NCBI GenBank assembly: GCA_030833145.1
Contig: JAURHT010000083.1
Location: 1-8,554, forward strand
Length of the DNA: 8,554 nt
Direction of reading: 5' to 3'
From: Aquirufa sp.
GTDB taxonomy: Bacteria > Bacteroidota > Bacteroidia > Cytophagales > Spirosomataceae
Position 1 is the stretch's first letter; each line of letters opens with the position of its first letter. Both the position numbers and the translations under genes were made by a program. This document shows, piece after piece, positions 6,675-8,554 of this stretch. A model generated the notes under the pieces. The model ran no database searches and was not told the DNA's origin. It saw nothing but the letters and a program-made list of their open reading frames with translations.

Positions 6675-8554
6675 ATGCAGATAGATTTAGAAAAGGAACG
6701 ATTAGAGATTTTGAAACGCTACCGCAAATTATTGCGGACTGCGAAGCCTTTTTTAAAGGACGATGACGCGAAGCAAATCAAGAAGGCTTTCTTGATTTCT
6801 GCCGAGGCGCACAAGGATATGCGTCGTAAATCTGGCGAACCTTACATCTACCATCCATTAGCTGTCGCCCAAATCTGTGTAGAGGAAATTGGTTTAGGAA
6901 CCACCTCTATTATTGCGGCTTTGTTGCACGATGTGGTAGAGGATACGGATACGACTTTGGCCGATATTGAAAAACAATTCAATCCCAAAATCGCCTCCAT
7001 CATCGATGGCCTGACGAAAATCGCTGGCACCTTCGAATACGGAACTTCGCAACAAGCGGAAAATTTCCGGAAGATGCTATTGACACTATCGGATGATATT
7101 CGGGTGATTTTGATCAAACTCGCGGATCGTCTGCATAACATGCGGACGCTGACGAGTATGGCGAAAGAGAAGCAGATGAAGATCGCTTCGGAAACGATTT
7201 ATTTATATGCGCCTCTAGCCCACCGCTTGGGTTTGAATGCGATTAAATCGGAATTAGAAGACTTAGGTTTAAAGCATACGGAGCCGGTTGCTTACAAAGA
7301 AATCGCGGATAAATTGGCTGAAAATAAGCGAAGCAGAGAAGGTTTCGTGGAAAATTTCATCAAGCCGATTAAGAAAACCTTAGACGAGCGCGGATTGAAT
7401 TATACGATCAAAGGCCGTCCAAAATCCATCTTTTCCATTTACAATAAAATCAAAAAAGGCAACACGCCTTTTGAGAAAATATATGATCTTTTTGCGGTGC
7501 GTGTCGTTTTAGACGTGCCCGTTGAAAGGGAGAAATCAGACTGTTGGGAAGTGTATTCCGTAGTGACGGATCATTACCGCCCTAATCCGAGTCGCTTGAA
7601 GGACTGGGTTTCGACGCCTAAATCGAACGGTTACGAGTCTCTTCACACGACGGTGATGAGTATGCCTTTTGCACAAGATCGAGAGGGGCGCTGGGTGGAG
7701 GTGCAGATTCGCTCGAAACGCATGGACGAGATTGCAGAGAAAGGGGTAGCTGCTCACTTTAAATACAAAGGAACGGACACGCGGACAAGCGAGGCATTTG
7801 AATCTTGGTTATCCCAGGTGCGGGAGGCTATTGAGGCGAATGATAAGAGTCAGTCTGCGGTGGAATTAGTGGAGGACATCAAGAACTCGCTTTACCACGA
7901 GGAGGTTTTTGTCTTTAGTCCGAAAGGGAAGTTGATCGTCTTGCAATCCGGTGCTACAGCTTTGGACTTTGCTTTTGAGATTCACTCGGAGGTAGGGGCG
8001 CGTTGTATTGGGGCGAAAGTGGGCGGAAAGCTCGTGCCACTTTCACACAAATTAGCAAACGGAGATCAAATAGAAATCTTAACCTCTTCGAAGCAAAAAC
8101 CATCGGAGGACTGGTTGCGCATCGTATTTACGACGAAGGCTAAAGCACGCATCAAGGACTTCATCAAAGAAGAGAATAAATCACATATCATTAAGGGGCG
8201 CGATTTGATTGAGCACCGCTTGAAACATTTGGGATTTCCGATGTTAACCTTAGAGATTACGAACCAGTTGCGGGCTTATTTTAATGCCAAAGATGCGAAC
8301 GATTTATTCTACCGTTTTGGCAAAACCTACATCAACATCGACCAGCTCAAGCACTGGAAATTAGATCGGGAATTGCACGAGCGGAAGCAGGCTGAGAAAT
8401 CGATTCAAGCGCCTATCGTGGATAGCAAATCCTTTAGAAAGGAGATGCAGCAATACCACAAGGAGCGCAAGGAATCAGATACGCTGTTGATCGGTGAGGA
8501 TATGGATAAGGTGGATTATACACTCGCGAAGTGTTGTAATCCGATCTCAGGAGA
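6675..8554 (+). CDS. RelA/SpoT homologue, bifunctional (p)ppGpp synthetase/hydrolase; 3' end cut by window edge
   Basis: The frame is open for 626 codons to the edge; full-length relatives are around 730-750 residues, so the C-terminal zinc-finger/ACT part is missing. The HD hydrolase domain has H60 (YIYHPLAVA), HDVVED (85-90) and D151 in KLADRLHNMR, all the metal-binding residues. The synthetase domain has GRPKSIFSIYNKI (247-259), D271 in IYDLFAVR and E342 in VEVQIR. RLKD (307-310) fits the RxKD signature of bifunctional enzymes rather than the ExDD of synthetase-only RelA. A TGS domain spans about 408-470 (VFVFSPKGK to DQIEIL), then a helical region. KCCNPISG at 619-626 starts the conserved cysteine domain just as the sequence ends. 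The enzyme makes and breaks (p)ppGpp on ribosomes during starvation. The ATG lies one base after the ispF stop, with no clear Shine-Dalgarno sequence, so it is probably co-transcribed and coupled. In Bacteroidota this gene is annotated relA, spoT or rel. Confidence 0.96.
   Translation, partial: MQIDLEKERLEILKRYRKLLRTAKPFLKDDDAKQIKKAFLISAEAHKDMRRKSGEPYIYHPLAVAQICVEEIGLGTTSIIAALLHDVVEDTDTTLADIEKQFNPKIASIIDGLTKIAGTFEYGTSQQAENFRKMLLTLSDDIRVILIKLADRLHNMRTLTSMAKEKQMKIASETIYLYAPLAHRLGLNAIKSELEDLGLKHTEPVAYKEIADKLAENKRSREGFVENFIKPIKKTLDERGLNYTIKGRPKSIFSIYNKIKKGNTPFEKIYDLFAVRVVLDVPVEREKSDCWEVYSVVTDHYRPNPSRLKDWVSTPKSNGYESLHTTVMSMPFAQDREGRWVEVQIRSKRMDEIAEKGVAAHFKYKGTDTRTSEAFESWLSQVREAIEANDKSQSAVELVEDIKNSLYHEEVFVFSPKGKLIVLQSGATALDFAFEIHSEVGARCIGAKVGGKLVPLSHKLANGDQIEILTSSKQKPSEDWLRIVFTTKAKARIKDFIKEENKSHIIKGRDLIEHRLKHLGFPMLTLEITNQLRAYFNAKDANDLFYRFGKTYINIDQLKHWKLDRELHERKQAEKSIQAPIVDSKSFRKEMQQYHKERKESDTLLIGEDMDKVDYTLAKCCNPISG

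Noticed and set aside
6848..7757. Minus-strand frames of 97 and 73 codons opposite the RelA/SpoT-type gene
   Set aside because: They lie over the HD and synthetase domains, whose plus-strand motifs are complete and continuous.
1..8554. CRISPR arrays, transposases, integrase sites, phage or defence genes, tRNA or rRNA genes
   Set aside because: None were seen by reading. Genes occupy nearly the whole window, the largest gap is 82 bp, and no direct or inverted repeat of useful length stood out by eye.

Overview
The window looks like ordinary chromosomal DNA from a member of the Bacteroidota, probably a Cytophagales-like (Cytophagia) bacterium. Three things point there. Protein similarity by eye is the first: the flippase N-terminus, the IspF active-site wording and the RelA/SpoT sequence all have a Bacteroidota flavour. 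Second, no start codon has a good Shine-Dalgarno sequence in front of it. Third, intergenic regions carry matches to the Bacteroidota sigma factor -7 element TAnnTTTG. Base composition looks even across the window, with GC in the mid-40s by eye. The genus is a guess; the phylum is fairly secure.

Layout. Positions 1-2085 (minus strand) hold a glycosyltransferase family 4 gene followed by a Wzx/MATE-type polysaccharide flippase that runs off the left edge. A 71 bp divergent gap leads to a plus-strand NAD-dependent sugar epimerase/dehydratase (2157-3083). This converges on, and overlaps by 14 bp, a minus-strand SAM-dependent methyltransferase (3070-3771). The methyltransferase itself overlaps by 11 bp the end of a secreted TPR-like protein (3761-4873). 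After an 82 bp divergent promoter region, a plus-strand run starts: an M16 zinc peptidase (4956-6197), ispF (6194-6673, ATGA overlap) and a RelA/SpoT-type bifunctional (p)ppGpp enzyme (from 6675, cut by the right edge).

How the genes fit together. The left half is a small surface-glycan module: sugar-nucleotide modification (epimerase), sugar transfer (glycosyltransferase), export across the inner membrane (flippase) and probably methylation of a glycan or lipid intermediate (methyltransferase). The right half is a compact housekeeping operon joining protein turnover, isoprenoid precursor synthesis by the MEP pathway and stringent-response signalling. The isoprenoid step could feed undecaprenyl-phosphate, the lipid carrier of the left-hand module, but that link is inference only.

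No RNA genes, mobile elements, CRISPR arrays, direct repeats or convincing terminators were seen, and no gap between genes exceeds 82 bp. I found no strong sign of an undescribed system. The points most worth checking are the mirror-image promoter region at 4874-4955, the methyltransferase/TPR pair, an Asp-to-Asn change at a substrate-contact position in IspF, and the signal-less M16 peptidase coupled to ispF and the stringent-response gene.
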